Assembly (NCBI RefSeq): GCF_000814905.1
Contig: NZ_JXAG01000030.1
Coordinates: 62,001 to 126,000 of the forward strand
From: Enterobacter sp. Bisph1
Lineage (GTDB): Bacteria > Pseudomonadota > Gammaproteobacteria > Enterobacterales > Enterobacteriaceae
Length of the DNA: 64,000 bases
Direction of reading: 5' to 3'
The notes under the pieces were generated by a model. That model did no database searches. It was not told the DNA's origin and worked only from the letters and a program-made list of their open reading frames with translations. This document shows, piece by piece, positions 28,048 to 36,768 of this stretch (its first letter is position 1; every line of letters begins with the position of its first letter). A program made the position numbers and the translations under genes.

Positions 28048-29031
28048 TTAAGGCGTTGCAAAAACATGCAGCGCCGCTTCCGGCACCTGCAAAATCACCG
28101 GCGTTCGCGCCGGCCAAAACTGCGTAGAATCCGCCAGCAGAACTTGCCCATTGCAGCGCACGCTATGGCGATACTGATGACCAAGAAACGCGCTCTCTTC
28201 GACTACGCCGTCAAGCAGCAGCCCTGCCCGTTGCGGCGTGGATAAAGAGGGGAAAATGGTGACGTCGGAACTGCGGAAAAAGAGCGTTTTGCCCGGCTCA
28301 TCACCGTGATGGAGGCAGTTATCCGCGCCCATAAAATCGGCGACAAACGGCGTTGCCGGGCGGTGATAGATATCTTCCGGCGTGCCCAGTTGTTCAATAC
28401 GCCCGTTATTCAACACCGCGATGCGATCCGCCATCACCAACGCTTCTTGCTGGTCGTGGGTGACGATCAGCGAGGTAAAGCCGAGCTTTTTTTGCAGGGC
28501 TTTAATTTCATGGCGTACGTTGAGGCGCACTTTGGCATCCAGGTTCGACAACGGCTCATCGAGCACCAGCACATCCGGCTCAATAGCTAATGCGCGCGCC
28601 AGCGCCACGCGCTGGCGCTGGCCGCCGGAAAGGGCGGTGACTTTAAAATCGGCATAATTTTCGAGGTTGACGATTTTTAATAATTCCTGCACCCGCACGG
28701 CAATCGCCTCTTTTTTCCAGCGTCGCACTTTCAGGCCATAACCAATATTTTGCGCCACCGTAAAATGGGGCCACAGCGCGTAACTCTGAAATACCATGGT
28801 GATATTTCGCTGCTCCGGCGTACTGTGGGTAATATCGCGGCCATTAATAGCAATCGCGCCAGATTTCACCGGGATAAACCCACATAACGCATTGAGCAAG
28901 GTCGTTTTCCCGCAGCCGGAAGGCCCCAGTAGCGCGATCATCTCGCCTTTTTCCACCGCCAGATGAATATCGTGCAGGACGATATTTTCGCCATAGCCAA
29001 TTTTCAATTTCTCAATCTGCAAATAACTCAC
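28048..29031 (-). CDS. ABC transporter ATP-binding protein
   Basis: A 327-residue importer ATPase. Walker A GPSGCGKTT (about residues 36-44), Q-loop FQSYALWPH, signature [15 protein letters not shown], Walker [14 protein letters not shown], switch His in VTHDQQEA. The C-terminal about 90 residues form a TOBE-type regulatory domain as in PotA/MalK/FbpC. The start is GTG at 29031 with AAGGAA upstream. First gene of the operon and divergent from the metallohydrolase gene, with an operator-like palindrome 33 bases upstream. Confidence 0.9.
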   Translation of the reverse strand: MSYLQIEKLKIGYGENIVLHDIHLAVEKGEMIALLGPSGCGKTTLLNALCGFIPVKSGAIAINGRDITHSTPEQRNITMVFQSYALWPHFTVAQNIGYGLKVRRWKKEAIAVRVQELLKIVNLENYADFKVTALSGGQRQRVALARALAIEPDVLVLDEPLSNLDAKVRLNVRHEIKALQKKLGFTSLIVTHDQQEALVMADRIAVLNNGRIEQLGTPEDIYHRPATPFVADFMGADNCLHHGDEPGKTLFFRSSDVTIFPSLSTPQRAGLLLDGVVEESAFLGHQYRHSVRCNGQVLLADSTQFWPARTPVILQVPEAALHVFATP

Positions 29032-29063
29032 AGCCGTTCCTTTGTTTCGCTTTTTCTTTTCTC

Positions 29064-29081
29064 AATGAACACGTGTTCATT
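29064..29081. promoter_or_regulatory. LacI-family operator candidate in the divergent promoter region
   Basis: AATGAACACGTGTTCATT is a perfect 18-bp palindrome with a central CpG, the hallmark of LacI/GalR operators. It lies between the ABC operon (start 29031) and the hydrolase-lacI-phosphatase operon (start 29185), the natural target of the LacI-type protein encoded at 29937. Confidence 0.75.
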
Positions 29082-29184
29082 TATTTGTAAAAAAAATGCA
29101 ACTTTGCAGCGACATGATGTGAGCCTACTTTGTCGTCTATTTGTGACAGTTTGATTAAGTGCGCAATAATTTTGGTGGGGCGAA

Positions 29185-29940
29185 ATGAAAATAGATGTTC
29201 TCGGCTGCGGTAGCGCTTTCTCGTTGCAGCAAAACACCTCGGCAATCCGCGTTTTCGATGAAAATCAGCAGTTGTTGATCGATTGTGGCCCGACAATCCC
29301 GCGCGCGCTCTGGCAGCGCGGCGGCGATGTGAACGATATCGACGCCCTTTATTTCACCCATATACATCCGGATCACTGCAGCGGATTGACGGCCCTGCTG
29401 AACTTCTGGAAAAGTTTCCAGCGCCAGAAACCGCTTATTATCTGGGCGCAGCGTGAACAGCGCCCGGTGCTGATGCAGCTGGCAAACCTCGCCAACTGGC
29501 CGCAAACCAGCCTCTGTTTCGATATTGAGTGGCGCGACAGCGAACCCGCCTGGCAGTGGCAGGGATGGCAGATGCACACCGCGTTTACCCATCATGAACT
29601 GCCGAATCTTGCCCTGCGCATTGAGGCGAACGACCAGACGCTGTTTTACAGCGGGGACGGGCGTCCAACGCCACAGAGCATTGCACTGATGCATAACGCC
29701 GATCTGGCGTTTCAGGAGTGTGCTTCGGCAACGGCGCTGCCCGCGCACGCCTCGCACGGCGATTTCCCCGGCTGCCTGGCGCTTTATGAACAGTTGCATC
29801 TGCCGCGTCTGGGGTTGTATCACTGCAACGATGCCGCCCTGCCCGCCCTTGAGCTGGCCTGCACGCCCTGGCCGGGGCTGTTTGTCAGCCGCGATGGCCT
29901 GGCTTTTGATCTTAGCCGCCGGGCGGAGGGCTGCGCTTGA
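29185..29940 (+). CDS. MBL-fold metallohydrolase
   Basis: A 251-residue metallo-beta-lactamase-fold enzyme. The zinc motif THIHPDH (about residues 53-59) is intact. Further ligand candidates are SGDG (about 155) and the late HCND. It starts MKIDVLGCGSAF, as in RNase Z, PhnP and other phosphodiesterase-like members. No signal peptide, so cytoplasmic. The reaction is unknown; a phosphodiester, lactone or sulfate ester are all possible. GGTGGGG ribosome site. Its stop overlaps the TTG start of the LacI-family gene. It probably acts on the imported substrate before the phosphatase downstream. Confidence 0.84.
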   Translation: MKIDVLGCGSAFSLQQNTSAIRVFDENQQLLIDCGPTIPRALWQRGGDVNDIDALYFTHIHPDHCSGLTALLNFWKSFQRQKPLIIWAQREQRPVLMQLANLANWPQTSLCFDIEWRDSEPAWQWQGWQMHTAFTHHELPNLALRIEANDQTLFYSGDGRPTPQSIALMHNADLAFQECASATALPAHASHGDFPGCLALYEQLHLPRLGLYHCNDAALPALELACTPWPGLFVSRDGLAFDLSRRAEGCA

Positions 29941-30953
29941 GCCCCTCGGTGCGTAAACAGGCCATCACCGCGCAGGATGTGGCGACGCGCGCTGGCGTCT
30001 CCCGGGCGGTGGTATCGCGCGCCCTGAGCAGCAACGGCAGTATTTCGCCAGCGACGAAAGAGAAAGTGCTGCGTGCAGCGCAGGAGCTGGGCTACCAGGT
30101 CAACTTTCTTGCCCAGGGACTTAACCGCCAGCGCAGCCATTTGATTGGCGTAATCGTGGCGCGTATTGGCGATCCGTTTCGCAGCAGCCTGCTTGAAGGC
30201 TTGCTGCACGAAATTCAGCGCCGTGGCTATCAGGCACTGGTCACGGAGATCACCGGTGAACAGGATTTGACGGCTACGCTGCGCCGTTTTACCCAGTTTC
30301 GCGTGTCGGGAGTGATCGTCACGTCCGGGCAGCCGCCGCAAGAGATTGTTAACGAGTGCGTAAGCCAGCAGATCCCCGTCGTCGGCATTAACCGCCCGCC
30401 GGATATTCCGCTGGTGGATTTTGTCTGCTCCGATAATCACGCCGGTGCGCGTCAGGCCGCTGAACAGCTCTATCGCTCCGGCTGCCGCCGTTTTGGCTGG
30501 CTCAATCACGCGGGTTCGACCTGGGCCGGGCTGCAGCGCGGCGAAGCTTTTTTGCAGGCCTTGCAGCATTCAGGCGTGGATCCACGCGATATCTGTCGTT
30601 TTGACGCGTCTGTTGAAGGGTACGGCGGCGGCTTGCAGGCGGCGCAAACCTGTGAAGCGGTACCGGACGGCATCTTTTGTGCCAACGCGCAGCTGGCCTG
30701 CGGTTTTCTCGACGGCATGCGCCTGCGCGGTAAAGAGGCGCCGCGGGATTTTCATCTGATAGGCTTTGATAACACGCCGCAGAGCGGCCAGCTCAGTTAC
30801 CGGTTAACCACGCTGCATCAGGATGTGGCGGAAATCGCGCGCCGCGCGCTGACGCGTCTGCTGGAGCGGGCAAAAAATCCCTTACAGCCTTCCCGCGTTG
30901 AGTGGGTTAAGGTGGAAATGATTCATCGACAAACATCGCCACAGATTGGCTAA
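29937..30953 (+). CDS. LacI-family transcriptional regulator
   Basis: A 338-residue LacI/GalR repressor. The N-terminal helix-turn-helix and hinge (ITAQDVATRAGVSRAVVSRALS, then LGYQVNFLAQGL) are followed by a periplasmic-binding-like effector domain. The TTG start at 29937 overlaps the hydrolase stop (TTGA) and has GGAGGG 6 bases upstream. A GTG at 29949 is a shorter alternative. It likely binds the palindrome at 29064-29081 and controls both divergent operons. Sensing a sugar or sugar-phosphate-like effector is typical of the family. Confidence 0.9.
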   Translation: MSPSVRKQAITAQDVATRAGVSRAVVSRALSSNGSISPATKEKVLRAAQELGYQVNFLAQGLNRQRSHLIGVIVARIGDPFRSSLLEGLLHEIQRRGYQALVTEITGEQDLTATLRRFTQFRVSGVIVTSGQPPQEIVNECVSQQIPVVGINRPPDIPLVDFVCSDNHAGARQAAEQLYRSGCRRFGWLNHAGSTWAGLQRGEAFLQALQHSGVDPRDICRFDASVEGYGGGLQAAQTCEAVPDGIFCANAQLACGFLDGMRLRGKEAPRDFHLIGFDNTPQSGQLSYRLTTLHQDVAEIARRALTRLLERAKNPLQPSRVEWVKVEMIHRQTSPQIG

Positions 30954-30963
30954 GAGTTCAGAT

Positions 30964-31731
30964 ATGACAGAAGAGTTTACCGATGCGCTGTGTGCGCTGA
31001 TTCGTCGCCTTGGTCAGCAGGCGAAAGCGCTGCGTAATAGTGGGCTAACCATTGAACAAAAAGGCCGCCAGGATTTTGTCTCGCAGGCGGATGTGTATGT
31101 CGAAACCGAACTGCGCGCGTGGTTGAAAGCCGAGCGCCCGCAGGATGGCCTGCTTGGCGAAGAGCGCGGGCTGGAGCCGGGCAGCGACGGCGTTTGGGTT
31201 ATCGACCCGATTGATGGCACCACCAACTTTATTCTCGGCATGGATTACTGGTGCATCTCCGTGGCGTATGTACGGGGCAGCACGATTGCGCTGGGGGTGA
31301 TTTATGCTCCCGATCGCGACGAATTTTTCTTCGCCGAAAGCGGTAAAGGATCGTTTTTAAACGGCAAGCGCTTATCTATCACCGATCCCGCGCCGGATGC
31401 GATAGTGCTCGGTATTGGCCGTTCCAGCCGCACCTCTGCGCGCGAATATACGCAAACCATCGAAACCCTGTTTGAGCACGGTGTGGAGCACCGCCGCTTT
31501 GGCGCGGGCGCGCTGATGCTGGCCCATGTGGCCGCGGGCCAGGTACATGGCTACTTCGAGGCGCATCTGCACAGTTGGGATGCCCTTGCCGGGTTGGTTA
31601 TCATTAAAGAGGCGGGCGGTATGCACAACAATTTTCTTGCCAATAACGGACTCACACAGGGCAATAACGCCTGGGCTGCCAGCCCGCAGGTTTGGCAGCG
31701 CCTGCAACCGTTGCTGCTGCCGAACGGTTAA
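30964..31731 (+). CDS. Inositol monophosphatase family protein
   Basis: A 255-residue Mg2+-dependent phosphatase. The metal motifs are GEER (about residue 65), DPIDGTTNF (about 82-90) and the C-terminal WDALAG (about 204). These define the IMPase/FBPase/CysQ superfamily. It dephosphorylates an inositol phosphate or a similar sugar phosphate. It is a paralogue distinct from the housekeeping suhB, which lies elsewhere in enterobacteria. The ATG at 30964 is used. A TTG at 30946 overlaps the LacI-family stop. Third gene of the hydrolase-regulator-phosphatase operon. Confidence 0.88.
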   Translation: MTEEFTDALCALIRRLGQQAKALRNSGLTIEQKGRQDFVSQADVYVETELRAWLKAERPQDGLLGEERGLEPGSDGVWVIDPIDGTTNFILGMDYWCISVAYVRGSTIALGVIYAPDRDEFFFAESGKGSFLNGKRLSITDPAPDAIVLGIGRSSRTSAREYTQTIETLFEHGVEHRRFGAGALMLAHVAAGQVHGYFEAHLHSWDALAGLVIIKEAGGMHNNFLANNGLTQGNNAWAASPQVWQRLQPLLLPNG

Positions 31732-31740
31732 CGCCAACCC

Positions 31741-32094
31741 TTACGCGGGCCGCTCATCGTGCGGGTATTCGTAATGCACCGCCAACCAAAGGGTTGGCGG
31801 TTGCGCCTGGGTCCAGTTCACCCGGTGGCGGCACTGGGCGGGAATATTGAGCGCATCACCCACCTGCAGTACGCGCTCTTCGGCTTCCCCTTCCAGTTGC
31901 AAACCCGCGGCACCCTGCAAAATTAACACCCACTCGCTTTGCGGCTGGCAGTACCAAAAATCGGGCGGGCTGGCCTGGCCAGTCGAGATAATACGTTCGA
32001 TTTTAAGCCCCGGGCGTAGAAGCACATCTTCAAAAGTTTCCGCTTCGCCCGCCTGCGCGGTGGCAGGAAAATCCCGTAACAGATTAGTCAGCAT
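31741..32094 (-). CDS. Cupin-domain protein
   Basis: A 117-residue single-domain cupin. The barrel motif region SEWVLILQGAAGLQLEGEAEERVLQVGDALNIPAQCRHRV holds the Glu and His expected for a metal or small-ligand site. Similar short proteins in enterobacteria have no assigned reaction; some are isomerases or sensors. It is convergent with the phosphatase gene, 9 bases apart, so it may not belong to the same operon. A perfect hairpin inside the coding region (31779-31800) has no T-tract. Confidence 0.75.
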   Translation of the reverse strand: MLTNLLRDFPATAQAGEAETFEDVLLRPGLKIERIISTGQASPPDFWYCQPQSEWVLILQGAAGLQLEGEAEERVLQVGDALNIPAQCRHRVNWTQAQPPTLWLAVHYEYPHDERPA

Positions 32095-32434
32095 CAGTTT
32101 TACTCCCGTCGGCCATTTCTCCGAGCATAGCAGAGTCGGTTATATTACCCGCCCCGGGGAACTCGCCTTTTTTATGTATAAAAGGATTTTCATCGCACAG
32201 AAAACGGCGGGTGTCTGCTAAAAAAAGTCATGGCATTTAGATAGCGGTTAATTACTGGTTTAACCCATGCTCGCCGCCAGGAAGATAAATAACGCAGCAA
32301 AAATAGATTTGTGTAACGCTTCCTGGTGAATAGGGATATGACCTTAATAGTGGAACATCGTTAACCCCTGTATTATCCGCCTTCACGCCGCCCCCTGCTT
32401 CATATATATCATTTAAACTAATGGAAGAGTCAGA
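32095..32434. other. Intergenic region upstream of the first invasin-type gene
   Basis: 340 bases without a gene. It contains an 8-bp inverted repeat CCAGGAAG / CTTCCTGG (32277-32284 and 32329-32336) and an AT-rich tract (TATATATC) just before the gene, a plausible site for regulators. No sigma-70 promoter could be assigned with confidence. Confidence 0.5.
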
Positions 32435-33694
32435 GTGATTATTTATAAATCCCTTTTTGCCGCGCTAATGTCCTGCGCATTATGCCACACGGCTTTCGCG
32501 GCGAACGCCATCATTAATTCACAAGATGAGACACAACTGGCGCAACCTGCGAAAAAAGTCAGTTCCGGCGGTAGCGCCGCCCTGACAGATATGGCCGCTG
32601 GCTATTTGGTTACGGAAATTACGCCCTGGCTTAACCAGTTTGGTACGGTGCAAATTGAGGCTGCTATTGATTCACAATATGAATTGAATTATGGCGCATT
32701 CGATATGCTGATCCCGTTTTATAATGTCAGTGAGAAAGTGATATTTACGCAGTTCGGTGTTCGCCAGCAGAACGAGCGCATCACCGGAAATGTGGGCTTC
32801 GGCCAGCGTAAGACATTAAACAACGTGCTAATAGGTTATAACGTTTTTTACGATCATGAATTTACCACCCGGCATTTTCGCCTCGGTGCCGGCGTTGAAA
32901 TGTGGAGCGAATACCTCAAACTCTCCGCCAATGGTTATTACGGCCTCGCTGAATGGAAAATATCCGCAGATAACCCAGGCTATGATGAACGTCCGGCCAA
33001 TGGATTTGATGTTCGCGCCGCAGGCTATTTCCCCTCTCTGCCGCATTTAGGTGTAAACCTTTCTTATGAAAATTACTCCGCCGAGGAGGGCATATTCATG
33101 ATTGGGCAGTCGAAAAAGAGAACGTTCAGCGTCTTTACGGCGGGCTTAAATTTTACGCCATTCCCTTTGCTGACGATAGGTGCTGATTATCGGGCCGGGC
33201 AAAACGATCTTAGTGAAGCCCTCGTTTACGCCCGGATTACCTATCGTTTGGGTGTACCGTTAAGTAAACAATTAAGCATTTTTCAGGTGACGAATATGCA
33301 CGCACTGCCGGTGACCCGTCTCGACCTGGTGAATCGTAATAACACCATCATTAAATCTCATCGCAGCTTTGATTCTGTGATGATCTGGATGCCCTCTGAA
33401 ATCGAAGGCGAAATCGGTACCGAGACGATTGTTCCCGTCAGTATCTCTTCCCATTACTCCATCGATCGCCTTATCTGGGGCGATAAAGCCTTTATCGCTG
33501 CCGGAGGGAAGATCAGAAATTTAGGTTCGCAGCGCTATGCGTTCACCTTGCCGAAAAAAGTGGGTAGCTGGGTAATCAGCCTGCAAGCGATAGATAGCCA
33601 GGGCAACCTGTCAAATAAGGCCTCAATAAAGGTTGTTACCACTGAGGAAGAGGAACCGGATAAACCGGCCATCGCGCGGTTTATCGCCCGGTAA
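32435..33694 (+). CDS. Inverse autotransporter beta-barrel protein, short (invasin/intimin type)
   Basis: 419 residues. Signal peptide MIIYKSLFAALMSCALCHTAFA, then an intimin/invasin-type beta domain (about 45-285) with the family blocks WLNQFGTVQI, FTQFGVRQQNERITGNVGFGQR, GYNVFYDHEF, LGAGVEMWSEYLKLSANGYYGL, YDERPANGFDVR and YRLGVPLSKQ. After the barrel comes one short post-barrel domain (about 300-405) and then an acidic tail. No long Ig-like passenger is present, unlike true adhesins. The start is GTG at 32435. It is a paralogue of the next gene in the same orientation. Placement in the outer membrane is inferred from the family. Confidence 0.86.
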   Translation: MIIYKSLFAALMSCALCHTAFAANAIINSQDETQLAQPAKKVSSGGSAALTDMAAGYLVTEITPWLNQFGTVQIEAAIDSQYELNYGAFDMLIPFYNVSEKVIFTQFGVRQQNERITGNVGFGQRKTLNNVLIGYNVFYDHEFTTRHFRLGAGVEMWSEYLKLSANGYYGLAEWKISADNPGYDERPANGFDVRAAGYFPSLPHLGVNLSYENYSAEEGIFMIGQSKKRTFSVFTAGLNFTPFPLLTIGADYRAGQNDLSEALVYARITYRLGVPLSKQLSIFQVTNMHALPVTRLDLVNRNNTIIKSHRSFDSVMIWMPSEIEGEIGTETIVPVSISSHYSIDRLIWGDKAFIAAGGKIRNLGSQRYAFTLPKKVGSWVISLQAIDSQGNLSNKASIKVVTTEEEEPDKPAIARFIAR

Positions 33695-33707
33695 TCACTA
33701 ATCCGCC

Positions 33708-33740
33708 AGCGCCTTCATCAGAAGGCGCTGCTTCTCTTGT
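33708..33740 (+). terminator. Probable terminator of the first invasin-type gene
   Basis: AGCGCCTTC-ATCA-GAAGGCGCT, a perfect 9-bp stem followed by GCTTCTCTTG, 14 bases after the stop. Confidence 0.7.
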
Positions 33741-33929
33741 TAGCCCCCCATCAAAGCCCTGCCTGTTTTTCCCGCTCTGACGACACCACCATAACGGCAA
33801 ACCTATGTTCTGGACGGGAAGTACTGACGAAAACGGATCTCACCTCAACGCGGAAAACCGTTGCCCGCTGTATTTCTGCCCTCCCGGAAACATTTTAAAT
33901 TTCAGACAGTTAATTTTAATGGGCAAGTC

Positions 33930-35807
33930 ATGGCGAATATTCATCACTGTTTTTTAGCGACGGCAATATCCTGCGTCTTAAGCCAGATAGCTTTCGCGGC
34001 AGATACCGTAAACACCTCGAAAGACGGCACCGAACTGGCGCAGGCGGCACAGCGTATCGGTTACGATAAAACCAATGCGCTGGGAGGGCTGGCGGCCGGT
34101 TATGTGGTGTCGGAACTGGAACCGTGGCTGAGCCAGTTTGGTACCGTGCAGATTAATGCCGGCATGAATTCCCTGACCGAACTGAACAACAGTTCCCTCG
34201 ATATGCTGCTTCCGCTCTTTTCAGGCCAGCATAGCGTGGCATTTACGCAGTTTGGTCTGCGTAAATATGACGATCGCGTGATGGGTAACCTGGGGCTCGG
34301 CCAGCGTCACTTTTTCAGCGACTGGATGGTCGGCTATAACGCTTTCTACGACCACGATATCACCGGCAGCAACCGCCGCTGGGGCGCCGGGGTTGAGCTG
34401 TGGCACGATTACAGCAAGCTTTCCGCCAACGGTTATTTCCGCCTGTCGGACTGGAAAGCGTCCAGCGTGCTGCGCGACTATGATGAACGTCCGGCCAACG
34501 GCGGGGATATCCGCTATGAAGGGTATCTGCCCTCACTGCCGCAGTTAGGCGGCAAACTCGCTTACGAAAAATATTTCGGCGACGAAGTGGCGCTGTTTGG
34601 TAAAAACTCGCGGCAAAAAGATCCCTATGCCATCACGGCAGGCTTAAATTATACGCCGTTCCCGTTGCTGACCCTTGGTGTCGATTACCGCACAGGCAAA
34701 GCCGGTGAGCAGGATACGCAGGTGTTTGCCCGTGTGAATTATCGCCTCGGCGTGCCGTTTGACAAGCAGACCAGCAGCGATCTGGTTCCCGGCCTGCGTA
34801 CACTCTCTGCCAGCCGTCTTGACCTTGTCGAGCGCAATAACAATATCGTGATGAGCTACCGCAAGCAGGAAGAACTGCAACTGCAGCTGCCCGATAAACT
34901 CGAAGGGCAAACCGCAGCGGAGATCGCCTTTCAGGCGGTGACGGTTTCCCGCAATCCGATTGAACGTATTATCTGGAATGACGCGGCGTTTGTTGCGGCG
35001 GGCGGCAAAATCAACAAGCTGGATAATGAAGGTCACTTTACGCTGACGCTGCCGGCCACGGCAGGTAACTGGGTGATTAGCGGCCAGGCGGTGGATAATC
35101 GCGGACGGGTTTCCAATACCGAAAATATGCAGGTTATCAGCTATTCAGACAGCACACCGACACCGGACAAAGCGGTGATTAGCGATGTTCATATGCTGGT
35201 ACCCGGCAATGCGATTTTGGGCGATGGCTATGGTGCTCTAATTTATGGTGCGAAAATTGATGCTGCCCATGCCGGGGAAAGTATTAGCTGGAAATTAAAA
35301 TTTAATATTACAACATCTTTCGGTGACGTTATTCCATTTGAATATTCAGACGATGTGCGTAGCGATTTGAATGGTGATATTAAAGTTATTATTCCGGTTA
35401 GCCAGCTTGTCAATTACTCGATGTACACTGCTGGTGACTTTGAGTTTTCTCTTCAGCCAGAAAATGGCGATGGTGTTATGACTAATGAGGGAAACATAAA
35501 TTTGCAAATCATACAGGTGTATAATTCCACTATCGTTTTGGATAAAAATTATTTTTCTCTTCCCCAAAATGGAAGTGATGTCGTTAAGGCGAACTTATCT
35601 AACAGAAATGGGCCAATGAATCATAAAGATGTCTATATTGATAGTAACTGCTATGATTGTACGTTCGAACATGGACCCAGTGATGAAAATGGTGATGTCG
35701 AAATAAAGGTCATCAGTGGAAAAACGCCAGGAAACTATAAATCGCTAGTAATGCTCGACAAATTTTCGCCATCCAATAAAGTCGAATTTACCTTTACAGT
35801 AAATTAA
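33930..35807 (+). CDS. Inverse autotransporter (invasin/intimin type) with Ig-like passenger
   Basis: 625 residues. Signal peptide MANIHHCFLATAISCVLSQIAFA, then the same beta-barrel domain as its neighbour (FTQFGLRKYDDRVMGNLGLGQR, GYNAFYDHDI, YDERPANGGDIR, NYRLGVPFDKQ), the post-barrel domain shared with the first gene (to about residue 405), and about 220 extra residues resembling one or two bacterial Ig-like passenger units with a Cys pair (NCYDC). The DNA from about 35200 to the stop is markedly richer in A/T than the barrel, suggesting a separately acquired passenger. The ATG at 33930 begins the signal peptide; an in-frame ATG at 33861 does not. Expected function: outer-membrane adhesin. 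Confidence 0.87.
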   Translation: MANIHHCFLATAISCVLSQIAFAADTVNTSKDGTELAQAAQRIGYDKTNALGGLAAGYVVSELEPWLSQFGTVQINAGMNSLTELNNSSLDMLLPLFSGQHSVAFTQFGLRKYDDRVMGNLGLGQRHFFSDWMVGYNAFYDHDITGSNRRWGAGVELWHDYSKLSANGYFRLSDWKASSVLRDYDERPANGGDIRYEGYLPSLPQLGGKLAYEKYFGDEVALFGKNSRQKDPYAITAGLNYTPFPLLTLGVDYRTGKAGEQDTQVFARVNYRLGVPFDKQTSSDLVPGLRTLSASRLDLVERNNNIVMSYRKQEELQLQLPDKLEGQTAAEIAFQAVTVSRNPIERIIWNDAAFVAAGGKINKLDNEGHFTLTLPATAGNWVISGQAVDNRGRVSNTENMQVISYSDSTPTPDKAVISDVHMLVPGNAILGDGYGALIYGAKIDAAHAGESISWKLKFNITTSFGDVIPFEYSDDVRSDLNGDIKVIIPVSQLVNYSMYTAGDFEFSLQPENGDGVMTNEGNINLQIIQVYNSTIVLDKNYFSLPQNGSDVVKANLSNRNGPMNHKDVYIDSNCYDCTFEHGPSDENGDVEIKVISGKTPGNYKSLVMLDKFSPSNKVEFTFTVN

Positions 35808-36141
35808 ATATCGCACTCTTCCTTTTATAGAGATACGATAAAATACGAGAGTATGCGGCGTTTTATCAGTCACGATAAAGCGCCGCTCTTCGCTCGACAA
35901 TATTCTCTGCAGATAAACGAGAAGTATCTGCATATCGACAATCAGACTTCAGCAATGAGTACGTTAACCACAGATTGGTTAATACTGTCCGACAAACAGG
36001 GATATGATAGATCACGTCGCAACGGGTTTTCTGTTTCCCGATACTTCCAGTAGATATGAACCCTTCACGCTAAAATAAATTCCCGGGCCCTGTCAGTCAT
36101 TCTCAAAATAAATAATCGGATTACTTTCCCTTATCAGGGGC
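35808..36141. other. Intergenic region between the invasin-type gene and ssb
   Basis: About 330 bases, no supported gene. It contains a 13-bp stem with one T-G wobble (35855-35867 with 35874-35886), a possible terminator for the upstream gene, and two short inverted repeats: TGCAGATA/TATCTGCA (35908-35932) and TTAACCA/TGGTTAA (35964-35982). It is the right edge of the accessory block. Confidence 0.5.
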
Positions 36142-36172
36142 AAAAAAAAGCTTACGAATTTCTCCGTAAGCT
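36142..36172 (-). terminator. Rho-independent terminator of ssb
   Basis: On the minus strand AGCTTACG-GAGAAATT-CGTAAGCT followed by a run of T, about 63 bases after the ssb stop. Confidence 0.88.
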
Positions 36173-36234
36173 CTGTATCGACTCATTTTCACAAGCGCCA
36201 CGCTTTCTGTTTCAGCATGGCTCCTGAGCCATTC

Positions 36235-36768
36235 TTAGAACGGAATATCGTCGTCGAAGTCCATCGGCGGTTCGTTAGACGGTGCCGGAGCAGACTGCTG
36301 CTGCGGACGAGACTGCGCGCCGCCGCTAAACTGGTTGCCGCCCTGTGCCTGAGGCTGCTGCGGCTGGCCCCAACCGCCCTGCTGCTGACCACCGCCGGCT
36401 GCCGGTGCGCCGCCGCCCTGACGGCCGCCCAGCATCTGCATGGTGCCGCCCACGTTCACCACCACTTCCGTGGTGTATTTTTCCTGACCGGCCTGGTCGG
36501 TCCATTTGCGGGTACGCAGCTGGCCTTCGATATACACCTGCGAGCCTTTACGCAGATATTCACCGGCCACTTCTGCCAGCTTGCCAAACAGCACCACGCG
36601 GTGCCATTCGGTCTGCTCTTTCATTTCACCGGTCTGCTTGTCACGCCAGGATTCGGAAGTAGCCAGCGTAATGTTGGCTACTGCGCCACCACTCGGCATA
36701 TAGCGTACTTCCGGGTCCTGGCCCAGATTACCGACGAGAATCACCTTGTTGACGCCTCTGCTGGCCAT
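36235..36768 (-). CDS. ssb: Single-stranded DNA-binding protein
   Basis: A 177-residue SSB (E. coli 178). OB-fold domain about 1-113 ([23 protein letters not shown] start, with ssDNA-stacking aromatic residues in ATSESWRDK and the TEWHRVVLF strand), then a Gly/Gln/Pro-rich disordered linker and the acidic tip MDFDDDIPF that recruits repair and replication proteins. It forms tetramers on ssDNA. Divergent from uvrA, with a LexA box in between. Confidence 0.98.
   Translation of the reverse strand: MASRGVNKVILVGNLGQDPEVRYMPSGGAVANITLATSESWRDKQTGEMKEQTEWHRVVLFGKLAEVAGEYLRKGSQVYIEGQLRTRKWTDQAGQEKYTTEVVVNVGGTMQMLGGRQGGGAPAAGGGQQQGGWGQPQQPQAQGGNQFSGGAQSRPQQQSAPAPSNEPPMDFDDDIPF

Noticed and set aside
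31779-31800. Perfect hairpin CCGCCAACC/GGTTGGCGG as a terminator of the phosphatase gene
   Set aside because: It lies inside the cupin coding region and has no T-run on either strand.
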